Origin: DATATJ01 sp963789075
GTDB lineage: Bacteria > Acidobacteriota > Vicinamibacteria > Vicinamibacterales > CAVVIG01
Reading direction: 5' to 3'
Length of the DNA: 64,000 nt
Assembly: GCA_963789075.1 (NCBI GenBank)
Contig: CAWBJQ010000008.1
Location: forward strand, 80,456 to 144,455
How positions within the stretch are numbered: the first letter of the stretch is position 1; each line of letters begins with the position of its first letter. A program made the position numbers and the translations under genes. The notes beneath the pieces were generated by a model. The model did no database searches, was not told the origin of the DNA, and was given only the letters and a program-made list of their open reading frames with translations. Positions 20,039 through 31,087 of this stretch are shown here, piece after piece.

Positions 20039-20967
20039 ATGAATCGTAAAGTGACCGTCGTGGGTGGCGCAGGGAACGTCGGCGCCACGGTGGCCCGGGG
20101 CGTCGCCGACAAACAGCTGGCCGACGTCGTCGTCATCGACATCGCCGACAAGAAGGCGGCCGGCGTGGCGCTCGACATGCTCGAGGCGTGCCCGATCTAC
20201 GGATCGGATGCGCGCGTGCTCGGCACCGGCGACTACGCCGAGAGCGCCAACTCCGACATCGTGGTCATCACGTCCGGCATGCCGCGCAAGCCCGGGCATG
20301 AGCCGCGACGACCTGCTGAACGTGAACTACAAGATCATGCAGCAGGTCACCGAGCAGGTCGTCAAGTACTCGCCGAACTGCATCATCATCCCCGTGTCCA
20401 ACCCGCTCGACGCGATGGCGCAGGCGGTCTACAAGCTGTCGAAGTTCCCGCGCGAGCGCGTCATCGGCATGGCCGGCGTGCTCGACTCGGCGCGCATGCG
20501 CTCGTTCATCGCGAAGGAGCTGAACGTCTCGGTCGAGAACGTCCACGCGTTCGTGCTCGGCGGACACGGCGACACGATGGTGCCGCTGCCGCGCTACTCG
20601 ACGGTCGCCGGCATTCCGATCACCGATCTGATGGACAAGGCGACGATCGACCGCATCTGCCGCGCGGACGGCGCGCGGCGGCCTGGAGATCACCGAGCTG
20701 GTCGGCACGAGCGCCTGGTACGCGCCGGGCGCGTCGGTCGTCGAGATGGTCGAGTCGATCCTGCTCGACAAGCACAAGATCCTGCCGTGCTCGGTGTTCC
20801 TGCAGGGCGAGTACGGCGTGCGCGATCTGTTCGTCGGCGTGCCGTGCAAGCTCGGCGCGCGCGGGCTCGAGCAGATCATCGAGATCACGCTGACGCCGGA
20901 CGAGGATGCCGCGTTCAAGAAGTCGGCCGCGGCCGTCAAGGAGCTGGTCGACGTGATCAACGTGTAG
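20039..20967 (+). CDS. mdh: Malate dehydrogenase (frame broken)
   Basis: Mdh interconverts malate and oxaloacetate with NAD. The restored protein has 308 residues and is of the lactate-dehydrogenase-like type. Present are VVGGAGNVGATVARG, VVITSGMPRKPGMSRDDLL (substrate arginines), SNPLDAMA, GMAGVLDSARMRSFIA, the catalytic histidine in LGGHGDTMVPL and a C-terminal helix EEDAAFKKSAA-like (here DEDAAFKKSAA). Two extra bases, near 20293 and 20663, break the frame; the first falls in the fully conserved PGMSRDDL. A good ribosome site (ggaggag) precedes ATG 20039. Confidence 0.94.
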
Positions 20968-20994
20968 GCTGGATCAGCCGCTCGCGGCACCATC

Positions 20995-21228
20995 ATGGAC
21001 GACTCAGAGCTGATCGTCGTGCAGACCTTCCCGGACCGCATCGAGGCCGAGCTTGCGCACTCGGCTCTCGAAGCGGCCGGCATCGAGTCGATGCTGCGGA
21101 CCGACGATGTGGGCGGCCTGCGGCCGCACATGGCGTTGACCAACGGCGTCGCGCTCCTCGTGCGCGCCGAAGACGCGGCGGCGGCCGAGGCGGTGCTCGC
21201 CGACGATCAGCGCCTCCCGCCCGAGTAA
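20995..21228 (+). CDS. DUF2007-type small protein
   Basis: The 77-residue protein (start MDDSELIVVQTFPDRIEAEL, ending in ADDQRLPPE) matches the pattern of DUF2007 putative signal-transducing domains: a beta strand, a helix with EAELAHSALEAAGI, a short loop and VALLVRAEDAAAAEAVL. Such proteins are small ferredoxin-fold modules of unknown function. It follows mdh by 27 bp and may be co-transcribed. The frame is intact. Confidence 0.7.
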   Translation: MDDSELIVVQTFPDRIEAELAHSALEAAGIESMLRTDDVGGLRPHMALTNGVALLVRAEDAAAAEAVLADDQRLPPE

Positions 21229-21374
21229 GGATGGAGAGCGCGGAGGTCTTTTAGACCGCCGCGTTTTCATCACGAAGAACGACGATCACGTCCTTCGACA
21301 GGCTCAGGACGAGCGGATCGCTCGTGCTGAGCTGGTCGAACCACGCGTTCTCCGTGACTCCGTGATGGAGAGCG
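21229..21374. repeat. Palindromic repeat between DUF2007 gene and sdhB
   Basis: The convergent gap contains cttcgacaggctcaggacgag (from 21293) facing ctcgtgctgagctggtcgaa, an inverted repeat of the TCGACAGGCTCAG type, flanked by cggaggtctt/agaccgccg words and ttctccgtgactccgtgatgg. A second TCGACAGGCTC copy is inside ppdK (52871-52910). Confidence 0.65.
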
Positions 21375-22125
21375 CTATTTCGCGGCGAAGATCGCCTTGG
21401 CATACTCGCGCGTCATGCGCGCGATGTTGGAGATCGGAATCTCCTTCGGGCAGACGGCTTCGCACTCGCCTTCGTTCGAGCAGCTGCCGAACCCTTCGGC
21501 GTCGGCCTGCTCGATCATCGCGACGACGCGCGCGTACGCCGTTCGACCTGACCCTGCGGCAGCGGCGCCAGGTGCGAGATCTTCGCGCTCATGAACAGGT
21601 GCGCCGAGGCGTTCTTGCAGGCCGCCACGCACGCGCCGCAGCCGATGCAGGCCGCGGAGTCCATCGCGCGCTCGGCGATCGTCCTTCGAGATCGGGATGG
21701 TGTTGCCGTCCTGCGCGCCGCCGCAGTTGACCGACACGAAGCCGCCGGCCGCGATGATGCGATCGAACGCGCTGCGATCGACGACGAGATCCTTGACGAC
21801 GGGGAAGCGCCTTGGCGCGCCACGGCTCGATCGTGATCGTGTCGCCGTCCTTGAACCGCCGCATGTGCAGCTGGCAGACGGTCGTGCCGCGGTCGGGTCC
21901 GTGCGGCGACGCCGTTGACCACGAGGCTGCACATGCCGCAGATGCCCTCGCGGCAGTCCGAGTCGAAGGCGATCGCGTCCTCGCCCTTCTTGATGAGCCC
22001 CTCGTTCACGACGTCGAGCATCTCGAGGAACGACATGTCCGGCGAGACGTCGTCGGCGAGTAGTCGACGAGGCGGCCGGCGCTGGTCGGACCGGCCTGAC
22101 GCCAGATTTTGAGTTTCAGTCTCAC
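21375..22125 (-). CDS. sdhB: Succinate dehydrogenase iron-sulfur subunit (frame broken)
   Basis: SdhB passes electrons from the flavin to quinone. The restored protein is about 248 residues. It shows the 2Fe-2S cysteines (DCREGICGMC, then CQLHM), CIGCGACVAACKN for the 4Fe-4S centre, and SCSNEGECEAVCPKEIP. Three single insertions, one shift that fits a two-base insertion (after QVER, before YARVV) and one deletion (after VDY, before ADDVSPDM) are inferred. The GTG start 22125 has AAGGA eight bases upstream. It is the last gene of sdhCAB. Confidence 0.92.
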
Positions 22126-22138
22126 GGTGAGTCCTTAT

Positions 22139-22218
22139 CGGGATTTGGGCTTCGGGATTGGCGGATTCGCGGGGATTCGTGCCAGTCCGAATCCCGAATC
22201 CCGAGTCCCGAATCCCGT
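22139..22218. repeat. Inverted GAATCCC heptamer repeat between sdhA and sdhB
   Basis: The left half has GGGATTTGGG, TTCGGGATTGG and GGGATTCG, the right half has CGAATCCCGAATCCCGAG and CGAATCCCG. The two halves are inverted relative to each other and could form a long hairpin in the sdhA-sdhB intergenic RNA. Confidence 0.8.
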
Positions 22219-24140
<1,922 letters not shown>

Positions 24141-24141
<1 letters not shown>

Positions 24142-24814
24142 CACCGTGCTCCCGCGAAATGCGCCCAGAGCGCGATGACGATGAACGCGCCCGCAATCAG
24201 GACCGCGATCGACTTTGCCGGCCGGCAGAATGACGCGGCGTCCACGTCGGGTGGTCGACGCCGAGCGACTGGAACGCCGCTCGAGACGCCGTGCCAGAGA
24301 TGCGAGCCGACGACGAGCATGCTCAGGACGTAGAAGCCGACCATCAGCGGATTCTGGAAGTTCTCCATCTCCAGCCGATAGAGGTCGCGGCCGCCCGCCG
24401 GCCACGCGTACTCGGTCCCGTACCGGAACGCCTTCACGTGGATGACGATGAAGACCAGCAGCCACAAGCCCGAAAAGATCATCGTCGACGACGCGAGGCT
24501 CTTGCGGCTCGGTGCGTCCGGCGTATGCCTTCTGCGCGTAGCGCACCGGTCGCGCCTGCTGGTTGCCGAGATACATCGTCACCGTCTTGTAGACGTGCAT
24601 GAGGAAGATCGAGCAGCAGACCGATCTCGATGATCGGCATGAGCGGGTTGCCTTCGAGCGTGTACGCGTACTGGTTGAAGAAGGCCGGACCGAGGAAGAC
24701 CAGCAGGTTGCCGGCGATGTGAATGAGGAGATACAGAAAGAGCGCGAGGCCGGTGACGCCGATCAGGATCTTCGTGCCGACCGACGAACCGAAGACGCGT
24801 AATCGTGATGCCAT
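24141..24814 (-). CDS. sdhC: Succinate dehydrogenase cytochrome b558 subunit (frame broken)
   Basis: This is the single membrane anchor that binds heme b and quinone in b558-type succinate dehydrogenases. The restored protein is 222 residues with about five membrane segments: GVTGLALFLYLLIHIAGNL, IIEIGLLLIFLMHVYK, IFSGLWLLVFIVIHVKAF, VGFYVLSMLVVGSHLWHGV and VLIAGAFIVIALWAHF. Heme-ligand histidines are in IHIAGN, LMHVYK, IHVKAF and SHLWHG. Five extra bases break the frame. It opens the minus-strand sdhCAB operon, diverging from sucC. Confidence 0.9.
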
Positions 24815-24818
24815 TATA
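24813..24818 (-). promoter_or_regulatory. TATAAT overlapping the sdhC start
   Basis: The sdhC ATG sits in TATAATGG, as at kdsA. If TATAAT is a real -10 box, the annotated ATG would lie upstream of the transcript start, so the role is unclear. Confidence 0.25.
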
Positions 24819-24994
24819 ACGACAAGTTTACTGTTGCGCCGCGAGAACGCAGCGCGGCGCGCTCGTCGACGCGTCGAGCAGTCGACGGTTGTCGCCGGAC
24901 GCGCTCACGGCTGACGACGGCAGGGACTGTCAGCGACGTCGTTGACGCTGACGCGTCGCGCGAGGCCGATTAGCATCAGGAGTTTGCTGACGTC
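24819..24994. other. Divergent sdhC-sucC intergenic region
   Basis: This 176-bp stretch separates the divergent sdh and suc operons and must hold their promoters. It contains several cgacgcgtcg-like palindromic words and a short repeated gtcgacg/cgtcgac motif. No named operator is recognised. Confidence 0.4.
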
Positions 24995-26157
24995 ATGAAA
25001 ATCCACGAGTATCAAGCCAAAGCCATTCTCGCGCGACACGGCGTGCCCGTGCCGCGCGGCGAGGTCGCGTTCAACGCCGCCGAAGCCGGCGAGATCGCGC
25101 GCCGTCTCGGCGGCAGCGTCGTCGTCGTCAAGGCGCAGATTCACGCCGGCGGCCGCGGGAAGGGCGGCGGCGTCAAGCTCGCGAGGTCGGCCGACGAGGC
25201 GCGAGAAGCTCGCCGCGCAGATGATCGGCATGACGCTCGTCACGCATCAGACCGGCCCCGAGGGGCGCGTCGTCGGACGCGTGCTCGTCGAGGAAGGGCT
25301 GCAGATGACGCGCGAGCTCTATCTGAGCCTCGTGCTCGATCGCGCGGCCGGCAAGCCGGTGATGATGGCCAGCGCCGCCGGCGGCATGGACATCGAGGAA
25401 GTGGCCGCGTCGACGCCCGAGAAGATCGTCAAGGTCTACATCGAGCCGGGCGTCGGGCTCGTGCCGTTCGAGGCGCGGCAGCTCGGGTTCGCCATCGGCC
25501 TCGACGGCCCGCAGGTCAACAAGTTCGTCAAGCTGATGACCGCGCTCTACGACGCGTTCGTCGCCACCGACGCGTCGCTCATCGAGATCAATCCGCTCGT
25601 CGTCACGGCGGCGGGCGATCTGCTCGCGCTCGACGCGAAGATGAACTTCGACGACAACGCGCTGTACCGCCACCCGGACATCCGCGATCTGCGCGATCTC
25701 GGCGAGGAGGATCCGCTCGAGATCGAAGCGTCGAAGTTCTCGCTCAACTACATTCACCTCGACGGCAACATCGGCTGCATGGTGAACGGCGCCGGCCTGG
25801 CGATGGCGACGATGGACATCATCAAGCTGGCGGGCGGGGAGCCGGCCAACTTCCTCGACGTCGGCGGCGGCGCCAACGCCGAGCAGATCCGGAACGCGTT
25901 CAAGATCCTGATGTCGGACAAGAACGTGAAGGCGGTGCTGATCAACATCTTCGGCGGCATCCTGCGCTGCGACGTGCTCGCGCAGGGCGTCATCGCGGCG
26001 GTGCAAGGAGCTCGGCGTGCCGGTGCCGATCGTCATCCGCATGGAAGGCACGAACGTCGACGAAGGCAAGCGCCTGCTGAAAGAGAGCGGGATGAACTTC
26101 ACGACCGCGGATTCGATGGACGAGGCGGCGGACAAGGTCGTGCAACTGGCTGGTTAG
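24995..26157 (+). CDS. sucC: Succinyl-CoA synthetase beta subunit (frame broken)
   Basis: SucC binds ADP and succinate in the substrate-level phosphorylation step of the TCA cycle. The restored protein is 386 residues. It starts MKIHEYQAKAILARHGVPVPRG, has the ATP-grasp segment VVKAQIHAGGRGKGGGVKL, EINPLVVT, DDNALYRHPD, GNIGCMVNGAGLAMATMD and NIFGGILRCDVLA. Extra bases near 25201 and 26007 break the frame. sucD follows after a palindromic repeat. Confidence 0.94.
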
Positions 26158-26164
26158 ACGCGCG

Positions 26165-26252
26165 TCTCATCACGAAGACACGAAGAACACGAAAGACGTT
26201 TTCGCACTGGAGATCTTCGTGACCTTCGTGGCCTTCGTGGCTTCGTGATGAA
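26165..26252. repeat. CACGAAGAA nonamer palindrome between sucC and sucD
   Basis: Left arm catcacgaagacacgaagaa and right arm ttcgtgaccttcgtggccttc plus gtggcttcgtgatgaag form a long near-palindrome with a 9-bp internal period. It resembles the icd-mdh element. Confidence 0.75.
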
Positions 26253-26270
26253 GAGGCGATCGAAAGAGAC

Positions 26271-27146
26271 ATGTCCGTACTGATTGATAAATCGACGCGT
26301 CTGATTGTCCAGGGCCTCACCGGCCGCGAGGGGACGTTTCACGCGAAGCAGGCGCAGGCGTACGGCACCACCGTCGTCGGCGGCGTGACGCCGGGCAAGG
26401 GCGGCACGACGCACGAAGGCTGGCCGATCTTCGACACCGTCCAGGACGCCGTGAAGCAGACCGGCGCGAACGCGTCGGTGATCTTCGTGCCGCCGCCGTT
26501 CGCCGCCGACGCGGTGATGGAGGCCGCCGACGCCGGGCTCGCGCTCGTCGTCTGCATCACGGAGGGCATTCCGACGCTCGACATGATGCGCGCGATGACG
26601 TTTCTGAAAACGCGCCCGGCGACGCGGCTCGTCGGCCCGAACTGTCCCGGCCTCATTTCGCCCGGCAAGGCGAAGGCCGGCATCATTCCCGGCAGCATCT
26701 GCAAGGAAGGGCGCATCGGCATCGTGTCCAAGAGCGGCACGCTCACGTACGAGGCGATTCACCAGCTCACGCGCCTCGGCATGGGCCAGACCACCTGCAT
26801 CGGCATCGGGGGCGACCCGCTCATCGGCACGTCGCACATCGACGCGCTCGCGCTGTTCGCGGACGATCCGGACACCGACGCCGTGATCATGATTGGCGAG
26901 ATCGGCGGCAGCGCCGAAGAAGAGGCCGCCGCGTGGATCAAGGGGCATTTCAAGAAGCCGGTCGTCGGCTTCATCGCCGGCCAGACGGCGCCGCCCGGAC
27001 GCCGGATGGGGCATGCGGGCGCGATCATCGCGGGTGGAAAAGGCACGGCCGCTGAAAAGATGGCCGCGCTCAGCGCCGCAGGCGTCAAGGTCGTGAAGAG
27101 TCCGGCAGATATGGGCGTGGCGATCAAAGAGGTGCTGGGCAAATAG
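26271..27146 (+). CDS. sucD: Succinyl-CoA synthetase alpha subunit
   Basis: SucD carries the phosphohistidine intermediate and binds CoA. The 291-residue frame is intact. Seen are VQGLTGREGTFHAKQA, GGVTPGKGG, VFVPPPFAADAVMEA (CoA site), NCPGLISPGKAKAGIIPG, GIVSKSGTLTYEA and the catalytic-histidine loop GHAGAIIAGGKGTA. It works with SucC, 113 bp upstream. Confidence 0.96.
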   Translation: MSVLIDKSTRLIVQGLTGREGTFHAKQAQAYGTTVVGGVTPGKGGTTHEGWPIFDTVQDAVKQTGANASVIFVPPPFAADAVMEAADAGLALVVCITEGIPTLDMMRAMTFLKTRPATRLVGPNCPGLISPGKAKAGIIPGSICKEGRIGIVSKSGTLTYEAIHQLTRLGMGQTTCIGIGGDPLIGTSHIDALALFADDPDTDAVIMIGEIGGSAEEEAAAWIKGHFKKPVVGFIAGQTAPPGRRMGHAGAIIAGGKGTAAEKMAALSAAGVKVVKSPADMGVAIKEVLGK

Positions 27147-27147
27147 C

Positions 27148-27224
27148 GCCCAGCACCGAGCAGCCCGGCACCGAGCACCCTGAGCACCCTAGCACCGTAG
27201 CACCCGTAGCACCCCAGCACCTTG
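27148..27224. repeat. GCACC octamer repeat after sucD
   Basis: About nine copies of an AGCACC word at roughly 8-11 bp spacing (for example gagcaccctgagcacccta) follow the sucD stop. The same word forms the hisS-aspS gap and a segment inside mutL. Confidence 0.8.
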
Positions 27225-27341
27225 TAAGGCGCGCACGTTTGCGCCCGGCGCCTCCGTCCCGATATACTTCCCCTGTTTCTCTTTCGGCGGCGGCAGCCGC
27301 CATGTAATTCTTCTATCTTCATACGCTGTAAGGACTTGCGA

Positions 27342-29236
27342 ATGTCACCGACAGACCTCGCCGTTCAAGAACAGCACGCGGCTTCGAACCAGCAGCGTGT
27401 CGTCAACGACTTCAGCATTCAGGTCGCCACCGTCAACGGCTCCGGCAGCCAGACGGCGAACCTCGTGCTGCTGCGGTCGATCCTGCTGATGGGCATCCCG
27501 GTCTCCGGCAAGAACATGTTCCCGTCGAACATTGCCGGTCTGCCCACCTGGTACACGATCCGCGCCAGCAAACGCGGGTACATCGCGCGGAAGAAAGAGA
27601 TCGACTTCCTCGTCGCCATGAACGCGGAGACCGCGAAGGAAGACGTCCTGACGCTGGATCCGGGCGCCGCGGTCGTCTACGACGAGCCGCTGAAGCTGAA
27701 CACGCTGCGCAGCGATCTCGCGTTCTATCCGGTGCCGTTCGACAAGCTCGTGGCGCCGGTCTGCCCGGACGCCAAGCTGCGCCGCCTCGTGCGCAACATG
27801 ATTTACGACGGCGTCCTCGCGCGGCTCCTCGGCATCGACATGGCGTTGATGGAGCAGGCGCTCCAGCGGCAGCTCGGAAAGAAGGCCAAGGCGGTCGCGC
27901 TGAACGCCGGCGCGCTCAAGGCCGGCTGGGACTACGCCGACGCGAACCTCACCAAGCAGGACCCGTATCACATCGAGGCGATGAACGAGACGGCCGGCAA
28001 GATTCTCATCGAGGGCAATGCCGCGGCGGCCATCGGCTGCATGATGGCGGGCGTCACCGTCGTCGCCTGGTACCCGATCACGCCTTCGTCTTCGCTCTGC
28101 GAGTCGCTAATCACGTACATGAAGAAGTACCGCGTCGACAAGGCGACGGGGAAGGCGACGTTCGCGATCGTGCAGGCGGAAGACGAAATCGCGTCGCTCG
28201 GAATGGTCATCGGAGCGAGCTGGGCGGGCGCGCGCTCGATGACGGCGACGGCGGGCCCCGGCATCTCGCTGATGTCCGAGTTCACGGGCCTCGCCTACTA
28301 CGCCGAAGCGCCGGCCGTGATCTTCGACGTGCAGCGCGTCGGGCCGTCCACCGGTCTGCCGACGCGCACGGCGCAGGGCGACCTGCTGTCCACGGCGTTT
28401 CTCTCGCACGGCGACACGAAGCACATCATGCTGATCCCCTCGTCCGTCGAGGAGTGCTACGAGATGGCGCAGCGCGCGTTCGATCTCGCCGAGCGCTTTC
28501 AGACGCCGGTGTTCGTGATGATGGATCTCGACCTCGGCATGAACAACTGGATGTCCGACGGCTTCAAGTATCCGGAGGCGCCGATCGATCGCGGCAAGAT
28601 GCTCACCGCCGAGGTGCTCAAGACGCTGGGCGAGTGGGGCCGCTACAAGGACGTCGACGGCGACGGCATTCCGTACCGCACGATTCCGGGGGACGGCATG
28701 CCGTCCTACTTCACGCGCGGCTCCGGGCACAACGCGAAGGGCCAGTACAGCGAGCGCCCGGACGACTACGTCGAGAACATGGACCGGCTCGCGCGCAAGT
28801 TCGAGACCGCGCGCACGCATGTGCCGAAGCCGGTCGTCGAGACCGTGACGGGCGCGAAGATCGGCATCATCGGCTACGGCACGTCGCACTGGGCGATCGA
28901 CGAGAGCCGCGATCAGCTCCGCGAGGAAACCGACGTCAAGACGTCGTACTACCGGCTGCGCGCGTATCCCTTCACCGCGGAGCTGGTGCAGTTCATCGAC
29001 GCGCACGAACGGATCTACATCGTCGAGCAGAACCGCGACGCTCAGCTGCTGCAGCTGATGCGTCTCGAGCTGGCGCCGGAGCGCATCGCGAAGCTCCGCA
29101 GCGTCCTGCACTACAACGGTCTGCCGATCGACGCTCGCAGCATCACCGACGATGTGCTGGCGCAGGAAGGTTTTGAAGTGGCGAAGAAAACCGTGCGCGT
29201 CGTCGCGGTGTCGTCTGGCATGACGGGGGAGAGTAG
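27342..29236 (+). CDS. korA: 2-oxoglutarate:ferredoxin oxidoreductase, fused gamma-alpha subunit
   Basis: With KorB this enzyme converts 2-oxoglutarate and CoA to succinyl-CoA, reducing ferredoxin. Residues about 25-200 are the gamma domain (GSGSQTANLVLLRSILLMGIP), followed by the alpha domain (EGNAAAAIGCMMAGVTVVAWYPITPSS region, TATAGPGISLMSEF). About 630 residues. The reading frame runs on to 29444, overlapping korB by 150 bp; a missing G in the G5 run at 29225-29229 would place a TAG at 29234-29236, the end used here. It follows sucCD, which uses the same product. Confidence 0.9.
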
Positions 29237-29244
29237 ATCACATC

Positions 29245-29280
29245 GAAATCTCAGATTGCAGATTTCAGATTTCAGATTGG
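29245..29280. repeat. CAGATTT heptamer repeat
   Basis: Copies of cagattt or cagattg in tandem (ctcagattgcagatttcagatt and on) fill the short korA-korB gap. The AT-rich composition stands out in this GC-rich DNA. Confidence 0.75.
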
Positions 29281-29293
29281 ATCGAAGCAAATT

Positions 29294-30316
29294 ATGGCTG
29301 GAAAAATCAATCGGATCGGACTGGAGCTCACCCCTTACCGCGGCGGCAAGACGACGCTGTGCGCAGGCTGCGGACACAACGCGATCTCCGAGCGGATCAT
29401 CGATGCGTTCTTCGAGATGGGCGTCGAGCCGACGCAGGTCGTGAAGATGTCGGGCATCGGCTGCTCGAGCAAGAGCCCGGCGTACTTCCTGGGCGGCGCG
29501 CACGGATTCAACACCGTCCACGGCCGGATGCCGTCAGTCAGCACGGGCGCGATGCTCGCCAACAAGAAGCTGATCGCGATCGGCGTCAGCGGCGACGGCG
29601 ACACGGGCGCGATCGGCATCGGGCAATTCGTGCACCTGATGCGCCGCAACATCCCGATGATCTACATCATCGAGGACAACGGCTGCTACGGCCTGACGAA
29701 AGGGCAGTTCTCGCCCACGGCCGACCTGGGCTCGAAGCTCAAGACTGGCGTGATCAACGACCTGCCGCCGATCGACACGTGCGCGCTCGCCATCGAGCTC
29801 GGCGCGACCTTCGTCGCTCGCTCGTTCTCGGGCGACAAGAAGCAGCTGCTGTCGCTGCTCAAGGCGGCGCTCGCGCACCGCGGCACCGTCATGCTCGACG
29901 TGATCTCGCCGTGCGTCACCTTCAACGATCACGAGGGCTCGACCAAGAGCTACGCCTACGTGAAGGAGCACGACGACCCGGTCGAAGAGGTCAGCTTCGT
30001 GCCGTTCTTCGAGGACATCAACGTCGACTACGCGCCGGGCACCAGCCAGGAAGTGACGATGCACGACGGATCGCGGCTGTATCTGAAGAAGCTCGAGGAA
30101 GAGTACGATCCGACCGACAAGATCAGTGCGCTGAGGCGGCTGCACGAGACCGCGCGCCGCGGCGAATTTGCCACGGGTCTGATCTACATCGAGCCGGATC
30201 GCGACGATTTCCTGACGCAGCTGAACGTGGTCGACGAACCGCTGGCCACGCTGCCGTTGGAGCAGGTGAGGCCGGGCCGGGAAGCCCTCGAGGAGATTAT
30301 GGAAGGGCTTCGCTGA
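29294..30316 (+). CDS. korB: 2-oxoglutarate:ferredoxin oxidoreductase, beta subunit
   Basis: KorB binds thiamine diphosphate. The 340-residue frame is intact. CAGCGHNAISERII holds two of the iron-sulfur cysteines with the next in SGIGCSSK, and the TPP/Mg motif is GDGDTGAIGIGQF followed by EDNGCYGLTKGQFSPT. No separate ferredoxin domain is fused. Together with KorA it replaces SucAB in the cycle; the enzyme can run in either direction, so carbon fixation by the reverse reaction cannot be excluded or claimed. Confidence 0.94.
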   Translation: MAGKINRIGLELTPYRGGKTTLCAGCGHNAISERIIDAFFEMGVEPTQVVKMSGIGCSSKSPAYFLGGAHGFNTVHGRMPSVSTGAMLANKKLIAIGVSGDGDTGAIGIGQFVHLMRRNIPMIYIIEDNGCYGLTKGQFSPTADLGSKLKTGVINDLPPIDTCALAIELGATFVARSFSGDKKQLLSLLKAALAHRGTVMLDVISPCVTFNDHEGSTKSYAYVKEHDDPVEEVSFVPFFEDINVDYAPGTSQEVTMHDGSRLYLKKLEEEYDPTDKISALRRLHETARRGEFATGLIYIEPDRDDFLTQLNVVDEPLATLPLEQVRPGREALEEIMEGLR

Positions 30317-30319
30317 ATT

Positions 30320-30366
30320 GGCAGGAAGTGCAAATTGCTGAATGCAAATCGCTGATTTATTGAAGA
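30320..30366. repeat. AT-rich GCAAAT/GCTGA repeat
   Basis: Repeated words gtgcaaattgctgaatgcaaat follow korB. An opposed copy (agcaattagcaatcatcaat and ttgcaattt) lies at 30787-30822, so the two flank the four-helix-bundle gene as inverted repeats. Confidence 0.6.
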
Positions 30367-30378
30367 TTGCGGTTCGCG

Positions 30379-30742
30379 TCAGTGACGATTTGCGCTGGCG
30401 GTCTTCGCCGATTGCGTGAAGATCGCCAGCAGTTCTCTCGCCTCGGCCAGCAGTTCCTGTCTCTCCATCTCGCGGTTCAGCCCAGCCTCTCCGGTGAACG
30501 TCAGCCAGAATACACTTTCGTCCGATTCCTCGACCACGATGCCCGAGCTTCGACACGAAATCCCGGTGGGATCGTGCTCGGCAGGTGGCGTGGTAGTTAG
30601 CGGCGACGCCGGTGCCGGCCCGAAAAAGTTGATCGCGGACATGCCGGCCTTCCCACGTGTCTGGCAGCGTCCGGCAAAAGCGCACGGTGCGAAGAGCAAA
30701 ACGCATGGTGCGCTCTTTCAGTTGTTCGGTAATCGGATTCAT
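30379..30742 (-). CDS. Four-helix-bundle protein (rRNA intervening-sequence / S23 family; frame broken)
   Basis: The restored protein is 120 residues. It reads LKERTMRFALRTVRFCRTLP, RDQLFRAGTGVAANYHAT, RSHRDFVSKLGIVVEESDE, WLTFTGEAGL and ELLAEARELLAIFTQS, the helix pattern of the family first noted in 23S rRNA intervening sequences. Its function is unknown; one extra base near 30545 breaks the frame. It is an island on the minus strand flanked by inverted AT-rich repeats, as often seen for this family, which appears at scattered sites in genomes. Confidence 0.8.
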
Positions 30743-30786
30743 GGCCCGACGCAGAGGCACACCCCATGCCGCTCGAGATTCCGAGT

Positions 30787-30822
30787 AAATCAGCAATTAG
30801 CAATCATCAATTTGCAATTTCT
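30787..30822. repeat. AT-rich inverted copy flanking the four-helix-bundle gene
   Basis: The words cagcaattagcaatcatcaa and tttgcaatttc are the inverted counterpart of the repeat at 30320-30366. Confidence 0.55.
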
Positions 30823-31014
30823 TCACCCCTGGCTCTCGTCCTCATTGGCGCCGATTTCATCCTCCGCCGTCGCCACTGGATCGTCGGGCAGCCCCTCATC
30901 GTCGATGCCGTCGCCGTTCGGGTTGCCTTGCTGTTCGTCGCCCGGCTTGTCGCCTTCGATGGCCCCTTTGTGGATGTCCTGGTCAACGTGCTGTGTCTTC
31001 GCGGTCGGCGTCAT
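30823..31014 (-). CDS. Small acidic hydrophilic protein of unknown function
   Basis: A 63-residue frame starts MTPTAKTQHVDQDIHKGAIE and ends DEIGANEDESQG; it is very rich in Asp, Glu, Gly and Asn, with no hydrophobic segment. An aaggag ribosome site lies four bases before ATG 31014, which supports translation. The composition suggests an intrinsically disordered protein. No family is recognised. Confidence 0.6.
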   Translation of the reverse strand: MTPTAKTQHVDQDIHKGAIEGDKPGDEQQGNPNGDGIDDEGLPDDPVATAEDEIGANEDESQG

Positions 31015-31073
31015 CGGCTGCTCCTTGCGTCCGCGATCGTGACTCCTGCCGAAAGCCGCTGAGCTGGCCCTGG

Positions 31074-31079
31074 TATAAT
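31074..31079 (+). promoter_or_regulatory. Extended -10 promoter (TGGTATAAT) for ndk
   Basis: TGGTATAAT is a perfect extended -10 element ending 8 bp before the ndk ATG. Transcription would start at or within a base or two of the start codon, giving a leaderless or nearly leaderless mRNA; no Shine-Dalgarno site is present. Confidence 0.5.
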
Positions 31080-31087
31080 CGGCGGAT

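Noticed and set aside
30320..30822. Insertion sequence around the four-helix-bundle gene
   Set aside because: No transposase is present and no target-site duplication could be identified; the flanks are degenerate repeats.
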